A stretch of DNA of 64,000 nt from JAUHXS01 sp965213575 (GTDB taxonomy: Bacteria; Bacteroidota; Bacteroidia; Chitinophagales; JAUHXS01). Under the pieces are notes generated by a model. That model was not told the origin of the DNA and did no database searches. It saw only the letters and a list, made by a program, of their open reading frames with translations. The stretch covers positions 27,250-91,249 of the forward strand of contig CBDBZN010000022.1 in NCBI GenBank assembly GCA_965213575.1, in the 5' to 3' direction. Both the position numbers and the translations under genes were made by a program. Below are positions 53,372-62,333 of the stretch, in pieces; positions within the stretch are counted from its first letter, which is position 1; each line of letters begins with the position of its first letter.

Positions 53372-54820
53372 TTAAAACTGGAAATAAATAAATTGCTGTT
53401 CTTTACCGCCAAACCAAAAGATTAACATGATAATTGTATAGTACATCATATACCTTAGTGGCCGTTTCCACTTTAATCCTAACCGAGCAATAGCATGTTG
53501 TTGTTCTCTTCCTTTCCATTCAATTAACATGAATATCCCCACTAGTGTCATTATTAAAGATGCTTTAAGTATTCCTGGAAAATTAGGCGTAGTAAAAAGT
53601 GATGGTGATAAAATTTCGGAAATATAACTTATAGCATGACTTATATTACTTGACCTGAAAAAAATCCATGCAAAAACAGTTAATCCAAAGGTTAACAGTA
53701 TGGAAGAAAATTCTTTTAGTGTAGGTAAATATTGACCTTGAGCTACAACATCTAGATTATTTCGATTATTATTAGTTAATAAAAGAGGTAAAAAATATAC
53801 TGCATTTAAGGCGCCCCAAATAATAAATGTCCAATTTGCACCGTGCCAAAAACCGCTCACAATGAAAATTATAAATACATTTCTCACTTGTATCCATTTA
53901 CTTCCACGGCTGCCGCCTAATGGGATATAAAGGTAGTCTCTAAACCAAGTTGATAGAGAGATATGCCAACGTCTCCAAAATTCTGCAATGTCTCTGGAAA
54001 AATATGGGAAATTAAAATTACGCATTAAATCAAAACCAAAAAGGCGAGAAGTTCCTATGGCAATATCTGAATAACCAGAAAAGTCACCATAAATTTGGAA
54101 AGTAAAAAATAAAGCACCTAATACTAGCGTACTGCCTGAGTAATCTGTTGAATTATTAAAAATCAAATTAGCATATTCTGCACAATTGTCTGCGATTACA
54201 ATTTTCTTAAACAAACCCCAAAGAATTTGGCGCAAGCCATCTACTGCATTTGAATAATCAAATATCCGTTTTTTATAAAACTGTGGTAATAAATGGGTAG
54301 CCCTTTCTATAGGCCCGGCTACTAATTGTGGAAAGAAGGTAACAAATGCTGCAAAAATAATAAAGTCTTTAGTAGGTTTTAATTTTCGCCTATACACATC
54401 AATTGTATAGCTTAAAGTTTGAAAGGTATAAAAACTAATACCAACCGGTAAGATAATATTGAGTGAGTTGGAGGCTATTTTTGCTCCAAACAATGAAAAG
54501 GCGGTTGTGAAATTGTCTAAGAAGAAATTATAATATTTAAAAAAGCCAAGAAAACATAAATTTGTTAATATACTTATCCAAAGTAATAATTTTCTTTTTC
54601 TTGGCTTTTCTTCTTGTGATAATCCAAGTGCAACAAAATAATCAACAACAGTGCTAAAAAGTATTAATGATAAAAATCTCCAGTCCCACCACCCATAAAA
54701 TATATAGCTTGCAGCAACAATTAATGAATTCTGAAGTTTCAGATTTTTATTTGTTGCGAACCAATAGAGCGCAAATGCTATTGGCAAAAATACAGCAAAG
54801 TCAATCGAATTAAAAAGCAT
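53372..54820 (-). CDS. MBOAT family O-acyltransferase
   Basis: This 482-residue polytopic enzyme moves acyl groups, usually acetyl, from inside the cell to surface polysaccharide (AlgI-like). Conserved strings are NLILPVGISFYTFQTLSYTID, FFPQLVAGPIERATHLLPQ and the catalytic His in FIVSGFWHGANWTFIIWG. A -7 like TATATTTG on the minus strand (54912-54919) could drive it and the downstream SGNH gene. The acceptor polymer is unknown. Confidence 0.93.
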   Translation of the reverse strand: MLFNSIDFAVFLPIAFALYWFATNKNLKLQNSLIVAASYIFYGWWDWRFLSLILFSTVVDYFVALGLSQEEKPRKRKLLLWISILTNLCFLGFFKYYNFFLDNFTTAFSLFGAKIASNSLNIILPVGISFYTFQTLSYTIDVYRRKLKPTKDFIIFAAFVTFFPQLVAGPIERATHLLPQFYKKRIFDYSNAVDGLRQILWGLFKKIVIADNCAEYANLIFNNSTDYSGSTLVLGALFFTFQIYGDFSGYSDIAIGTSRLFGFDLMRNFNFPYFSRDIAEFWRRWHISLSTWFRDYLYIPLGGSRGSKWIQVRNVFIIFIVSGFWHGANWTFIIWGALNAVYFLPLLLTNNNRNNLDVVAQGQYLPTLKEFSSILLTFGLTVFAWIFFRSSNISHAISYISEILSPSLFTTPNFPGILKASLIMTLVGIFMLIEWKGREQQHAIARLGLKWKRPLRYMMYYTIIMLIFWFGGKEQQFIYFQF

Positions 54821-54975
54821 GCTTTCTGTCTATTTTATCAAACTCTTTAATATTAAGATTGTGTTAACTTACTAATCTCTCTATTGACAATAAAAATTTT
54901 CACATTGAATTCAAATATAGTAAATATGATAAAATTCAGTTTGTAGCTGATTTGAAAAACTTGTAGGAAATATAA

Positions 54976-57822
54976 TTATTTAATAATAGTTATTCTTTTA
55001 ATCCACTTATTTTGATCAGTAGATACAGAAAGGCTATATATACCTGTAGGTAGGTCATTGTATAGGTATACATAAATAAAGCCGTTGTTTTTTAATAATT
55101 GGGTAGAAATATTATTTATTTGTCGTCCTGACATATCTAGTAATTCAACAGACGGAGAAGTCGCCATTTCAATAGCATCGGTAATCTGTATATAAAATTC
55201 ATTTCCGGCTATCGGATTAGGAAATACATTTATAGTTTCTTTAAAAGAGCTCAATGAATTATTATTAATTACTTTTAAAGCTGAATAAGAAGCAGTTTTA
55301 TCAAAGTCAGTTTGTTTTAACCTATAATAGCTGATTCCTTGTAAAGGATTTTCATCAGTTGCTACATATATTCTATTTTCGTTAGTATTACCAAGGCTAT
55401 ATACTTTAACTACGTCTTCAAAATAAATGGCATCTTCTGATCTTTGAATAGTGAAATAATCATTTTCATTTTCCATGGCTACCTCCCATTGCAGTTCTAC
55501 AACATCATTGGTCAATTCTGCATAAAAATTAATGAGTTCGATAGGTAATGGATTAATGCCAATATTTACAGTTTTAGAAGCAAAAGCAAAAGGACTGAAA
55601 TCTGATGCATTTATTGTAATATATCCGGTTTTGCCTGTTTTAGATTTTTCAATTGGAGCTACACTTTCCCATGCGCTTCCATTCCAATGGGCCATTTCTA
55701 AATCATCCGTATCATTGATGCCAAAATAAGATGTATCTGACCAATGAAAAGATATATTGGTATTTATATTTGGATTACTTGGCTCTACATCCCAATAGCC
55801 AACATTACTTACATACTCTATAGAATCGCCACTTTCTATTATTGTTGTATTAAAGCCGGAATCTATATAGGAAATTGCAATATCTAATGATCCTGCGAAC
55901 CCTCCTATGGTTTTACTAACCTCTGCTTTAGCAAGGTGTCCATCTTTTCCTAGAGAATATGATGCAACTCCTATTCCATCAGCAGAACTAAAATGTTGAC
56001 TCATTTTACCATCGATATAACTGGCATCACTCGCTGAATCTATTTTAGCGTTGGTAGTAGTTAGAAAAACAAAATCTTCATTAGAAGTTATTATGTAACC
56101 ATCCTTAAGCGTAAGTACATTATTGATTTCAACTATAGTATCAATCACAATGCCGGTAGCACTGGTGTTTTCTATCCATAGACGTTTAAAGTTAAATGGA
56201 TTATTTATTTTCGTAAGTCGCTGTTCAGTAGATCCTGAGAGTGTTATTCTTGTAGCAGTCCCATCTTGTTCAATAGAACCACTATCTATTATGTTTCCTT
56301 TAATGGTAAGATTTCTATTATACACATTTAAATCTAAAGTGTCATTCAAGCCAATAATAAGGTTTCCATTAACAATAATATTTTGACGTGCAATATTATT
56401 TCCACCATTAGCTAATTCTAAATTCCAATAGCCGCCGGGTGGATTATATACATCTACATTTACACTTGTGAAGTACACAACAGTGTTATTTACTGCGCTC
56501 GCATCAAAGAAAATTGAACTTGTAAAAGCAGTACTGGCAAGTTTCCATGTGGCGTTAGTAGCATTAAAAAAAGAATCAGCTGTGCCGCCAACATTTATAA
56601 AATTCCCATTTTGAATTTGTAAATTATAATTAGTTATATGTATATCTGCATTACGAGCATTGATGTTATCAAATTCTAAATTGCCATAATTTTTCACAAC
56701 TCTTCCTGAGTTCAAAGAGGTAACCACATCAATATCAGCATTAGTTTTTAAAGAAGCTCCGCTATTAATAATAAGCTGAGCATTGTTTCCTTCTAAGTCA
56801 ATATCACCTACCACTGTAGAAGTGCCGGTAGCATCAGTGGTTAAAGTTGCATTATTTCCTTTAATATCTAAATCATAAATAATCACTGCAGCAGATCCCG
56901 ATAAATTTAAGGTGGCTTTATTTTCTACGATAATATTATCCAAATCTCCAACTCCCGTGCCATTAACAGAAATTGAATCAGTAGTGCCCCAAGAAATAAT
57001 TGTGGAAGTACCGGAACTAATAGCCCATGATCCTCCAGGATTGACGTTTATTTTAGAATTATACATAGATACTTCAGCTCCGGTAGTCGTTTTTAATGAT
57101 CCTGATACATCAATAGTTCTACTATAGTGTACAGTTGAAGTATTTAATGTTACTATATGGCCAGATTTAATAATTGTATTGCTAAATACAGTTGGCCTGC
57201 AATTACATGATGCTCCACCATCACTGTAAGACCAATTTGTATTATCTTGCCAATTGCTGTTACCTCGTGAGTAAAGGGTATCCGGCTCTTCGAATACTAT
57301 CACATTATCAATACCCATAAATTCATCACCTTCATCATTATTCATTAAAACTTTAATGGTCAATGTGTTTCCATTTAATCCACCGATAAATGCTTTACGA
57401 ATATAGGGAGAAGGATAATCATTTAGAGCGGCTTGAAGGCCATTTTCCATTGGCAAATAACTTCCTCCATTAATCCTGTAATATGCTTTTAAAGAATCAC
57501 TTATTTCTAATATTCCATCACCATTGTCGAAATATCTAGCATCTAACATCACCTTTACATCTGTATAGGAACTAATATCAATATCTTCAGAGGTCCAAGT
57601 TACAAATCCACCTGCGTTATTTGCTACTAATGCGTTATTAAAAACTTTAAAGAACCCGGTAGGTGTACCTGATGTAGTCCATGCGGTAGCCCCTGCATCA
57701 CTGGTTGCATTATTAACAGGGAAATCTTCTTTCCAAATCTCAGTGTACTGAGCATAAGTATTGGCAATACAGCATATGCTGGCCGATAAATAGAAAAAAG
57801 ATTTTTTTAATCTAATAATCAT
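54976..57822 (-). CDS. Large secreted repeat-rich protein with T9SS sorting domain
   Basis: The start at ATG 57822 gives a signal peptide (IIRLKKSFFYLSASICCIAN, ending YAQ); an upstream in-frame ATG at 57858 would put 12 extra residues before it. The 948-residue product begins with a jelly-roll-like domain (to about residue 185). A long parallel-beta region follows, with repeated Gly/Asn/Ser-rich turns (about 190-590, for example IDVSGSLKTTTGAEVSMYNS). Fibronectin-like sequence and a type A T9SS sorting domain (INVFPNPIAGNEFYIQIT to KWIKRITIIK) close it. It is probably a surface or released adhesin-like protein; no enzymatic domain is seen. Confidence 0.85.
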   Translation of the reverse strand: MIIRLKKSFFYLSASICCIANTYAQYTEIWKEDFPVNNATSDAGATAWTTSGTPTGFFKVFNNALVANNAGGFVTWTSEDIDISSYTDVKVMLDARYFDNGDGILEISDSLKAYYRINGGSYLPMENGLQAALNDYPSPYIRKAFIGGLNGNTLTIKVLMNNDEGDEFMGIDNVIVFEEPDTLYSRGNSNWQDNTNWSYSDGGASCNCRPTVFSNTIIKSGHIVTLNTSTVHYSRTIDVSGSLKTTTGAEVSMYNSKINVNPGGSWAISSGTSTIISWGTTDSISVNGTGVGDLDNIIVENKATLNLSGSAAVIIYDLDIKGNNATLTTDATGTSTVVGDIDLEGNNAQLIINSGASLKTNADIDVVTSLNSGRVVKNYGNLEFDNINARNADIHITNYNLQIQNGNFINVGGTADSFFNATNATWKLASTAFTSSIFFDASAVNNTVVYFTSVNVDVYNPPGGYWNLELANGGNNIARQNIIVNGNLIIGLNDTLDLNVYNRNLTIKGNIIDSGSIEQDGTATRITLSGSTEQRLTKINNPFNFKRLWIENTSATGIVIDTIVEINNVLTLKDGYIITSNEDFVFLTTTNAKIDSASDASYIDGKMSQHFSSADGIGVASYSLGKDGHLAKAEVSKTIGGFAGSLDIAISYIDSGFNTTIIESGDSIEYVSNVGYWDVEPSNPNINTNISFHWSDTSYFGINDTDDLEMAHWNGSAWESVAPIEKSKTGKTGYITINASDFSPFAFASKTVNIGINPLPIELINFYAELTNDVVELQWEVAMENENDYFTIQRSEDAIYFEDVVKVYSLGNTNENRIYVATDENPLQGISYYRLKQTDFDKTASYSALKVINNNSLSSFKETINVFPNPIAGNEFYIQITDAIEMATSPSVELLDMSGRQINNISTQLLKNNGFIYVYLYNDLPTGIYSLSVSTDQNKWIKRITIIK

Positions 57823-58043
57823 ATATTTTTGTACGCATAAATGTACAAAAAGTTTCATTCAATATAGGTATTTATACTTATAACATCATTCAAAACATGC
57901 TACATCACTACATTGAATAATGTTTGTAAATAGCAGAACTTTAAGTTATGTTATTGTAAAACTAGAGAATAAGTTAAATTCTTTTAAAGAAAAGACTTAC
58001 GGCTTATAAATTATTGATAATTACTAAACAACAGAGGAGGGTG

Positions 58044-58118
58044 TGGGCTATACTGGATTCGAACCAGTGACTTCTACCCTGTCAAGGTAACACTCTAAAC
58101 CAACTGAGTTAATAGCCC
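58044..58118 (-). tRNA. tRNA-Val (GAC)
   Basis: Read on the minus strand, acceptor GGGCTAT pairs with ATAGCCC, the D stem is ACTC/GAGT and the T loop is TTCGAAT. The anticodon loop TTGACAG contains GAC, at plus-strand 58081-58083, which reads valine codon GUC. CCA is not encoded. It stands alone between the T9SS protein gene and the DUF3127 gene. Confidence 0.92.
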
Positions 58119-58246
58119 ATATTTTTGATTAAAAGTTTAAAATTAAAAATTAAAAACTAGTTTTTGCAAACTTTACAAGTTTAAGTAGATTTTATGGTTG
58201 AAATCTTCTATATAGAAATTTTTGCTTGATAAAATGCTCCTGTTTC

Positions 58247-58276
58247 TTGAGTTATGGATCATATTACATAACTTTG
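58247..58276 (+). promoter_or_regulatory. Promoter of the DUF3127 gene
   Basis: TTG at 58247-58249 and TAACTTTG at 58269-58276 are 19 bases apart, a full match to the Bacteroidota TTG / TAnnTTTG consensus. The start codon at 58315 is about 32 bases past the predicted transcription start. Confidence 0.6.
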
Positions 58277-58314
58277 ATATGATATTAAATCACCTAAATA
58301 TTTAAATTAAAACA

Positions 58315-58698
58315 ATGAGTTACGAATTAAGCGGCAAACTGATAGAAAAATTTGATACAGTCAACATTAGCGACAGTTTTAAAAAAAGAGAATTTGTTGT
58401 AGAAACGTCTAAAGATTATAATGGACGAGTTTTTTCTGATCAAATTAAAATGCAACTAGTTCAAGATAAGTGTAATTTATTGGACAATTTAAATGTCAAT
58501 GATGAAGTTAAAGTTGCTTTTAATATTCGAGGAAAGCGGTATGAAAAAGATGGGAAAGTTAACTACTTCAATAATTTAGATGCTTGGAAGATTGAATCTT
58601 TAGGACAGACAGAATTTGGTAATATGAACCAAGAAAGAGATGAGTCTAATTTCAATCAAGATAATAATAGTAATGTAGAAGACGATTTACCTTTTTAA
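58315..58698 (+). CDS. DUF3127 family OB-fold-like protein with SSB-type tail
   Basis: This 127-residue protein has the DUF3127 domain (SYELSGKLIEKFDTVNISDS, KREFVVETSKDYNGR, FNIRGKRYEKDGKVNYFNNL), predicted to fold as an OB barrel like single-stranded DNA-binding proteins. An Asn/Asp/Glu-rich linker (about 102-121) leads to the C-terminal EDDLPF, closely resembling the DDIPF tip with which SSB recruits partner proteins. The function is unknown, and DNA binding is inferred. Confidence 0.85.
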   Translation: MSYELSGKLIEKFDTVNISDSFKKREFVVETSKDYNGRVFSDQIKMQLVQDKCNLLDNLNVNDEVKVAFNIRGKRYEKDGKVNYFNNLDAWKIESLGQTEFGNMNQERDESNFNQDNNSNVEDDLPF

Positions 58699-58717
58699 GG
58701 GGTTATAAAATTAACGT

Positions 58718-59854
58718 TTGAAAATTCTTTTTATAGCTCAATGGTATCCTAATCGCATACAACCGACAAATGGTAATTTTATACAGCGACAAGCAGAAGC
58801 AGTTGGAAAATATGTAGAAGTTGTTGCTTTAAATGTATGCGCTGATAAAAATTTAAAAAATAAAGGCTCTGAGCGAATAGATACAATTCAAAATGGTGTT
58901 AATAATATTAATGTTTATTATGCACCTCCTAAATATTTTATCAAAGGTTTAAATTTTCTATATAAATTCTACGTTCAATGGCATTGGCATCAAAAAATAG
59001 TTAACGAAGTTAAACCTGATATCATACATGCTAATATTACTTACATAAGCGGTTTTTTAGCTTATTTACTAAAGAAAAAATTTAAGCTACCATATATAAT
59101 TTCCGAGCATTGGTCTCAATATTTAACGGTAACGTCTAAGCCAAATTTTTTTCAAATATTCTTAAGCAAGTTAGCATGTAAACATGCTTCTTTCATTTGT
59201 CCGGTAACGGAGAACTTAGCAAATGGAATGAGATGTTTAGGCATTAAAGCCAATTATAAAATAATTCCTAATGTAGTTAATACTCAAATCTTTCATTTTA
59301 AAGAAAAAACCAAATCTTCCGTAATAAGATTTATTCATGTATCAACTCTTAAACCTGAAAAGAATTTTGGAGCAATATTAAATGTTTTTTATAGATTGAA
59401 AAAAGCAGGATATAATTCGTTTAGTTTAACAGTAATTAGCGACGGAGAAACATTTCCTTATGAAGAGAGAAGCTTTAAATTAGGATTACAAGAATACATT
59501 AAATTTTATGGTATGGTATCTATTAATGAGGTTGCGAAATATATGCAAGGAAAGGATTATTTTATTTTGTTTAGTAATTATGAAAGCCTTCCCTGTGTAT
59601 TGTTAGAAGCGGCTGCGTGTGGTATGAAAGTAATATCATCTAATGTTGGGGGTATATCTGAGTTTTTTAATGAGAGTAATAGTATTTTAGTCCCAGTTAA
59701 TGATGATGAGAGATTATATAATGAGTTACAAAATATTTTAATCAATAATACAGCATATTCTTCAGAATCTATTGCTCAATTTGCTAAAGAATCATTTAGT
59801 TATGAAGTTGTTGGTGCTAAATTTTTAGAGATTTATCAGAAAGTTTTAAGGTAA
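58718..59854 (+). CDS. Glycosyltransferase family 4 protein
   Basis: This 378-residue GT-B enzyme has the N-terminal LFIAQWYPNRIQPTNGNFIQ and IIHANITYISGFLAYLLKKK, the nucleotide-sugar region STLKPEKNFGAILNVFYRLK and the EX7E block FSNYESLPCVLLEAAACGMK. It starts with TTG at 58718, 19 bases after the DUF3127 gene. Donor and acceptor sugars are unknown. It is probably part of surface polysaccharide synthesis together with the cluster at 61036-64000. Confidence 0.88.
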   Translation: MKILFIAQWYPNRIQPTNGNFIQRQAEAVGKYVEVVALNVCADKNLKNKGSERIDTIQNGVNNINVYYAPPKYFIKGLNFLYKFYVQWHWHQKIVNEVKPDIIHANITYISGFLAYLLKKKFKLPYIISEHWSQYLTVTSKPNFFQIFLSKLACKHASFICPVTENLANGMRCLGIKANYKIIPNVVNTQIFHFKEKTKSSVIRFIHVSTLKPEKNFGAILNVFYRLKKAGYNSFSLTVISDGETFPYEERSFKLGLQEYIKFYGMVSINEVAKYMQGKDYFILFSNYESLPCVLLEAAACGMKVISSNVGGISEFFNESNSILVPVNDDERLYNELQNILINNTAYSSESIAQFAKESFSYEVVGAKFLEIYQKVLR

Positions 59855-59946
59855 TACTAGTATATAAAGTAACTATTATAGTTTATCATCGTATGTATAA
59901 TGATAAAACTAAGATAAATGTTTATGATTATGATAGATAATTTTTG

Positions 59947-59954
59947 TACATTTG
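59947..59954 (+). promoter_or_regulatory. -7 box of the DUF6089 gene
   Basis: TACATTTG perfectly matches TAnnTTTG and lies 18 bases before the ATG at 59972, implying a short leader. A T-rich TTTATG about 20 bases upstream is only a partial -33 element. Confidence 0.45.
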
Positions 59955-59971
59955 CTTCATAGCATATAAGT

Positions 59972-61033
59972 ATGATCAAAAATATTTTACGTATTTTTCT
60001 TTTTCTGATTTTTTGCTTTTCGAGCCATATTTCTTTTGGACAAGCTGATATGGAGATAGGCGTTGTGGTAGGTGGGGCTAATTATCTTGGTGAAATTGGT
60101 GGAGATCAAGAAGATGGAAAAGATTTTTTGTGGGATTTAAAGCTAAAAAAAACGCAGCCTGCTTTTGGTATAACATATAAATATCAGACAGATCCTTTAT
60201 ATGCGCTTAAAGCTAATTTAATTTATGGCCGTATTGCGGGAGACGATGCATTAAGTTCCAATCCTGCTCGTAATTCAAGAAACTTAAGCTTTCGCACTGA
60301 TATTATTGAACTGGCAGGAGTGCTGCAATTAGAACTTTTTGAATTAAGAAGCAGGTTAGCCGGAACAACTTTTCGAAGGACAGTTGGCGGAATGACCTCA
60401 GGACAATCTATTCATGTAGTAGGTTATGGAGGATTAGGATTATACTATTTTAATCCTAAGGCTGAATTAAATGGACAATGGTATGCTTTACAGCCTTTGG
60501 GAACGGAAGGACAAGGATTAGAGGGAGGCCCTGAAAAATATAGCCGATTACAAATTTCAGTTCCTTTTGGATTAGAAGTTTTTTATCCGATTAGTAATAA
60601 AGTTAGAATTAGCCTTGATATTGGTTTTAGAAAAACATTTACAGATTATTTAGATGATATAGCAGGTGTTTATTATGATCGAAATCTAATAGAAGAAGCA
60701 TACGGCCCAGAGGCTGCAGCACTATCTAATAGAAGTAATGAAATCACTCAAGATGGAGAGTATTGGTCTCAGACTCAACCCGGCAGTATACGAGGTGATG
60801 CTACAGCAAAAGATTATTATATTTTTACGACCTTAGGTGTTTCTTATAAATTCCAAAGTTCCAGATATTACAAACCAAAATTTCAAAGAACTTCTCATTC
60901 AATTTCTAAAAGGCTTAAAAAGAATAAGAGCAATAGACATTCAGGAAAGTCAAAAAATAGAAAGTACAAAAAGCCGAAAAATAAAAAGTATAAAAATAGA
61001 AACGCTAAAACATCAAAAGTTAGAAATAGATAA
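59972..61033 (+). CDS. DUF6089-type outer-membrane beta-barrel protein with a basic tail
   Basis: This 353-residue protein has a signal peptide (about residues 1-23, ending SFGQ), then ADMEIGVVVGGANYLGEIGG and ITYKYQTDPLYALKANLIYG, as in small Bacteroidota outer-membrane barrels of the DUF6089 family. From about residue 305 the sequence becomes extremely rich in Lys, Arg, Asn and Ser (KRLKKNKSNRHSGKSKNRKY). That basic tail follows what looks like the closing barrel strand and is not part of the core domain. Function unknown. Confidence 0.75.
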   Translation: MIKNILRIFLFLIFCFSSHISFGQADMEIGVVVGGANYLGEIGGDQEDGKDFLWDLKLKKTQPAFGITYKYQTDPLYALKANLIYGRIAGDDALSSNPARNSRNLSFRTDIIELAGVLQLELFELRSRLAGTTFRRTVGGMTSGQSIHVVGYGGLGLYYFNPKAELNGQWYALQPLGTEGQGLEGGPEKYSRLQISVPFGLEVFYPISNKVRISLDIGFRKTFTDYLDDIAGVYYDRNLIEEAYGPEAAALSNRSNEITQDGEYWSQTQPGSIRGDATAKDYYIFTTLGVSYKFQSSRYYKPKFQRTSHSISKRLKKNKSNRHSGKSKNRKYKKPKNKKYKNRNAKTSKVRNR

Positions 61034-61035
61034 TC

Positions 61036-61779
61036 TTAAAAATATTGTTTGATTTTTGACAGTGGTTTTAAAATTAATGTGTACCACTTAACTTTTAAAT
61101 TATTAATCTTCCACGCTTTTCGATCTTCTTTATTTCCTTTCAATCTATTAAATATAGAAATATTGCTTTTCCCTCCAGTGCGCATCTTTACCATATTTTC
61201 AGGTAAATAACCTAATTTTAAATTGTTTTTATGTATGAAGCGGAGCATTAATTCATAATCAGCGGCTGACGATAATTGTAAATTAAATAGTCCATACTTG
61301 TTATAAACTTCCTTTTTGACAAAAAACGTTGGGTGAGGAGGCATCCAGCCTTTTAAAAAAGCTCCTTTTACATATTTCCCTGAAACCCATTTACGAATAA
61401 CTTTAGAAGTATTAACTGGGTCAACATATATTAAATCCCCATAAATCCCCTCAATATCTTGCTTCATGAATATATTTGCTACTTTATTAATTATTTGATT
61501 ATTAATATAAAAATCATCAGAGTTTAAGATGCCAATAATATCGCCTGTTGCTATTTTTATTCCTTTATTAATTGCATCATACATGCCATTATCTTTTTCT
61601 GAAATAAAAGTTTGAATACTGCTTTTGTATTGATTGATAATTTCTACTGTATTGTCTGTCGATGCCCCATCTAAAACTATATATTCTATATCAGCATAAG
61701 TTTGATTAATTACTGACTCAATAGTATCTCTAATTGTTGAAGCGCTGTTATAGCAAACTGTAATGATAGAGACTTTCAT
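61036..61779 (-). CDS. Glycosyltransferase family 2 protein
   Basis: This 247-residue GT-A enzyme starts KVSIITVCYNSASTIRDTIE and has YIVLDGASTDNTVEIINQYK, the DxD-like ILNSDD motif, and KGWMPPHPTFFVKKEVYNKY with SAADYELMLRFI, typical of WcaE/colanic-acid-type transferases. It overlaps the acetyltransferase gene by four bases and ends two bases from the DUF6089 stop, tail to tail. Confidence 0.92.
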   Translation of the reverse strand: MKVSIITVCYNSASTIRDTIESVINQTYADIEYIVLDGASTDNTVEIINQYKSSIQTFISEKDNGMYDAINKGIKIATGDIIGILNSDDFYINNQIINKVANIFMKQDIEGIYGDLIYVDPVNTSKVIRKWVSGKYVKGAFLKGWMPPHPTFFVKKEVYNKYGLFNLQLSSAADYELMLRFIHKNNLKLGYLPENMVKMRTGGKSNISIFNRLKGNKEDRKAWKINNLKVKWYTLILKPLSKIKQYF

Positions 61780-62333
61780 AATATAATTCGTTGCTTAACT
61801 TTGGTAGCCGGATTGCCTTGATATATATTAAACGCTTCTAGATCTTTAGTTGCCACTGATTTTACTGATAATACGGCATGAGAACCACACGTTACCCCGG
61901 GGCAAACAAGAGCTTTTGCACCGATCCAAACGCCGTCTTCTAAAATAATAGGTTTTATCATTAGGTCGAAGGTAGTTTGAGTATAATTATGATTCCCTGT
62001 CAGCAGCATCGCGCCTTGAGAAATACAAACATTATCCTGAATAGTAATATTTGCAAGATTATCTATCCAAACACCTTCTCCTATCCAAACATTATTTCCA
62101 ATGGTTAATTTCCACGGGTATTTAATATTAATAGAAGGTTTTAAAATTACATTTTGCCCAACTTTAGTACCAAAAATTCTTAATAAAAATACTTTTATTC
62201 CTGAAACCGGCATTAGTGGATTGAGAAAAAAAAGTACATTAACTATATACCATAATCCTCTTTTTATTATACTGCCGCCGGTTTCAAACCAGCTATTATT
62301 AAAGGATAACAAGTCAACTTCTTTATTGGGCAT
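61776..62333 (-). CDS. WcaF-like hexapeptide acetyltransferase
   Basis: This 185-residue protein has left-handed beta-helix hexapeptide repeats (WKLTIGNNVWIGEGVWIDNL, ITIQDNVCISQGAMLLTGNH, DGVWIGAKALVCPGVTCGSH) and the active-site His in TGNHNYTQTTFDL. It is the colanic acid acetyltransferase type, acting on a sugar during polysaccharide assembly. It overlaps its neighbours by 4 and 11 bases, so the cluster is one operon. Confidence 0.92.
   Translation of the reverse strand: MPNKEVDLLSFNNSWFETGGSIIKRGLWYIVNVLFFLNPLMPVSGIKVFLLRIFGTKVGQNVILKPSINIKYPWKLTIGNNVWIGEGVWIDNLANITIQDNVCISQGAMLLTGNHNYTQTTFDLMIKPIILEDGVWIGAKALVCPGVTCGSHAVLSVKSVATKDLEAFNIYQGNPATKVKQRIIL

Noticed and set aside
58044..58118. 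tRNA-Asp
   Set aside because: The anticodon loop reads TTGACAG, giving GAC (valine); aspartate would need GTC.
60837..61052. A 71-residue frame rich in Lys and Ile
   Set aside because: It overlaps the basic tail of the DUF6089 gene in another frame and has no independent signal.
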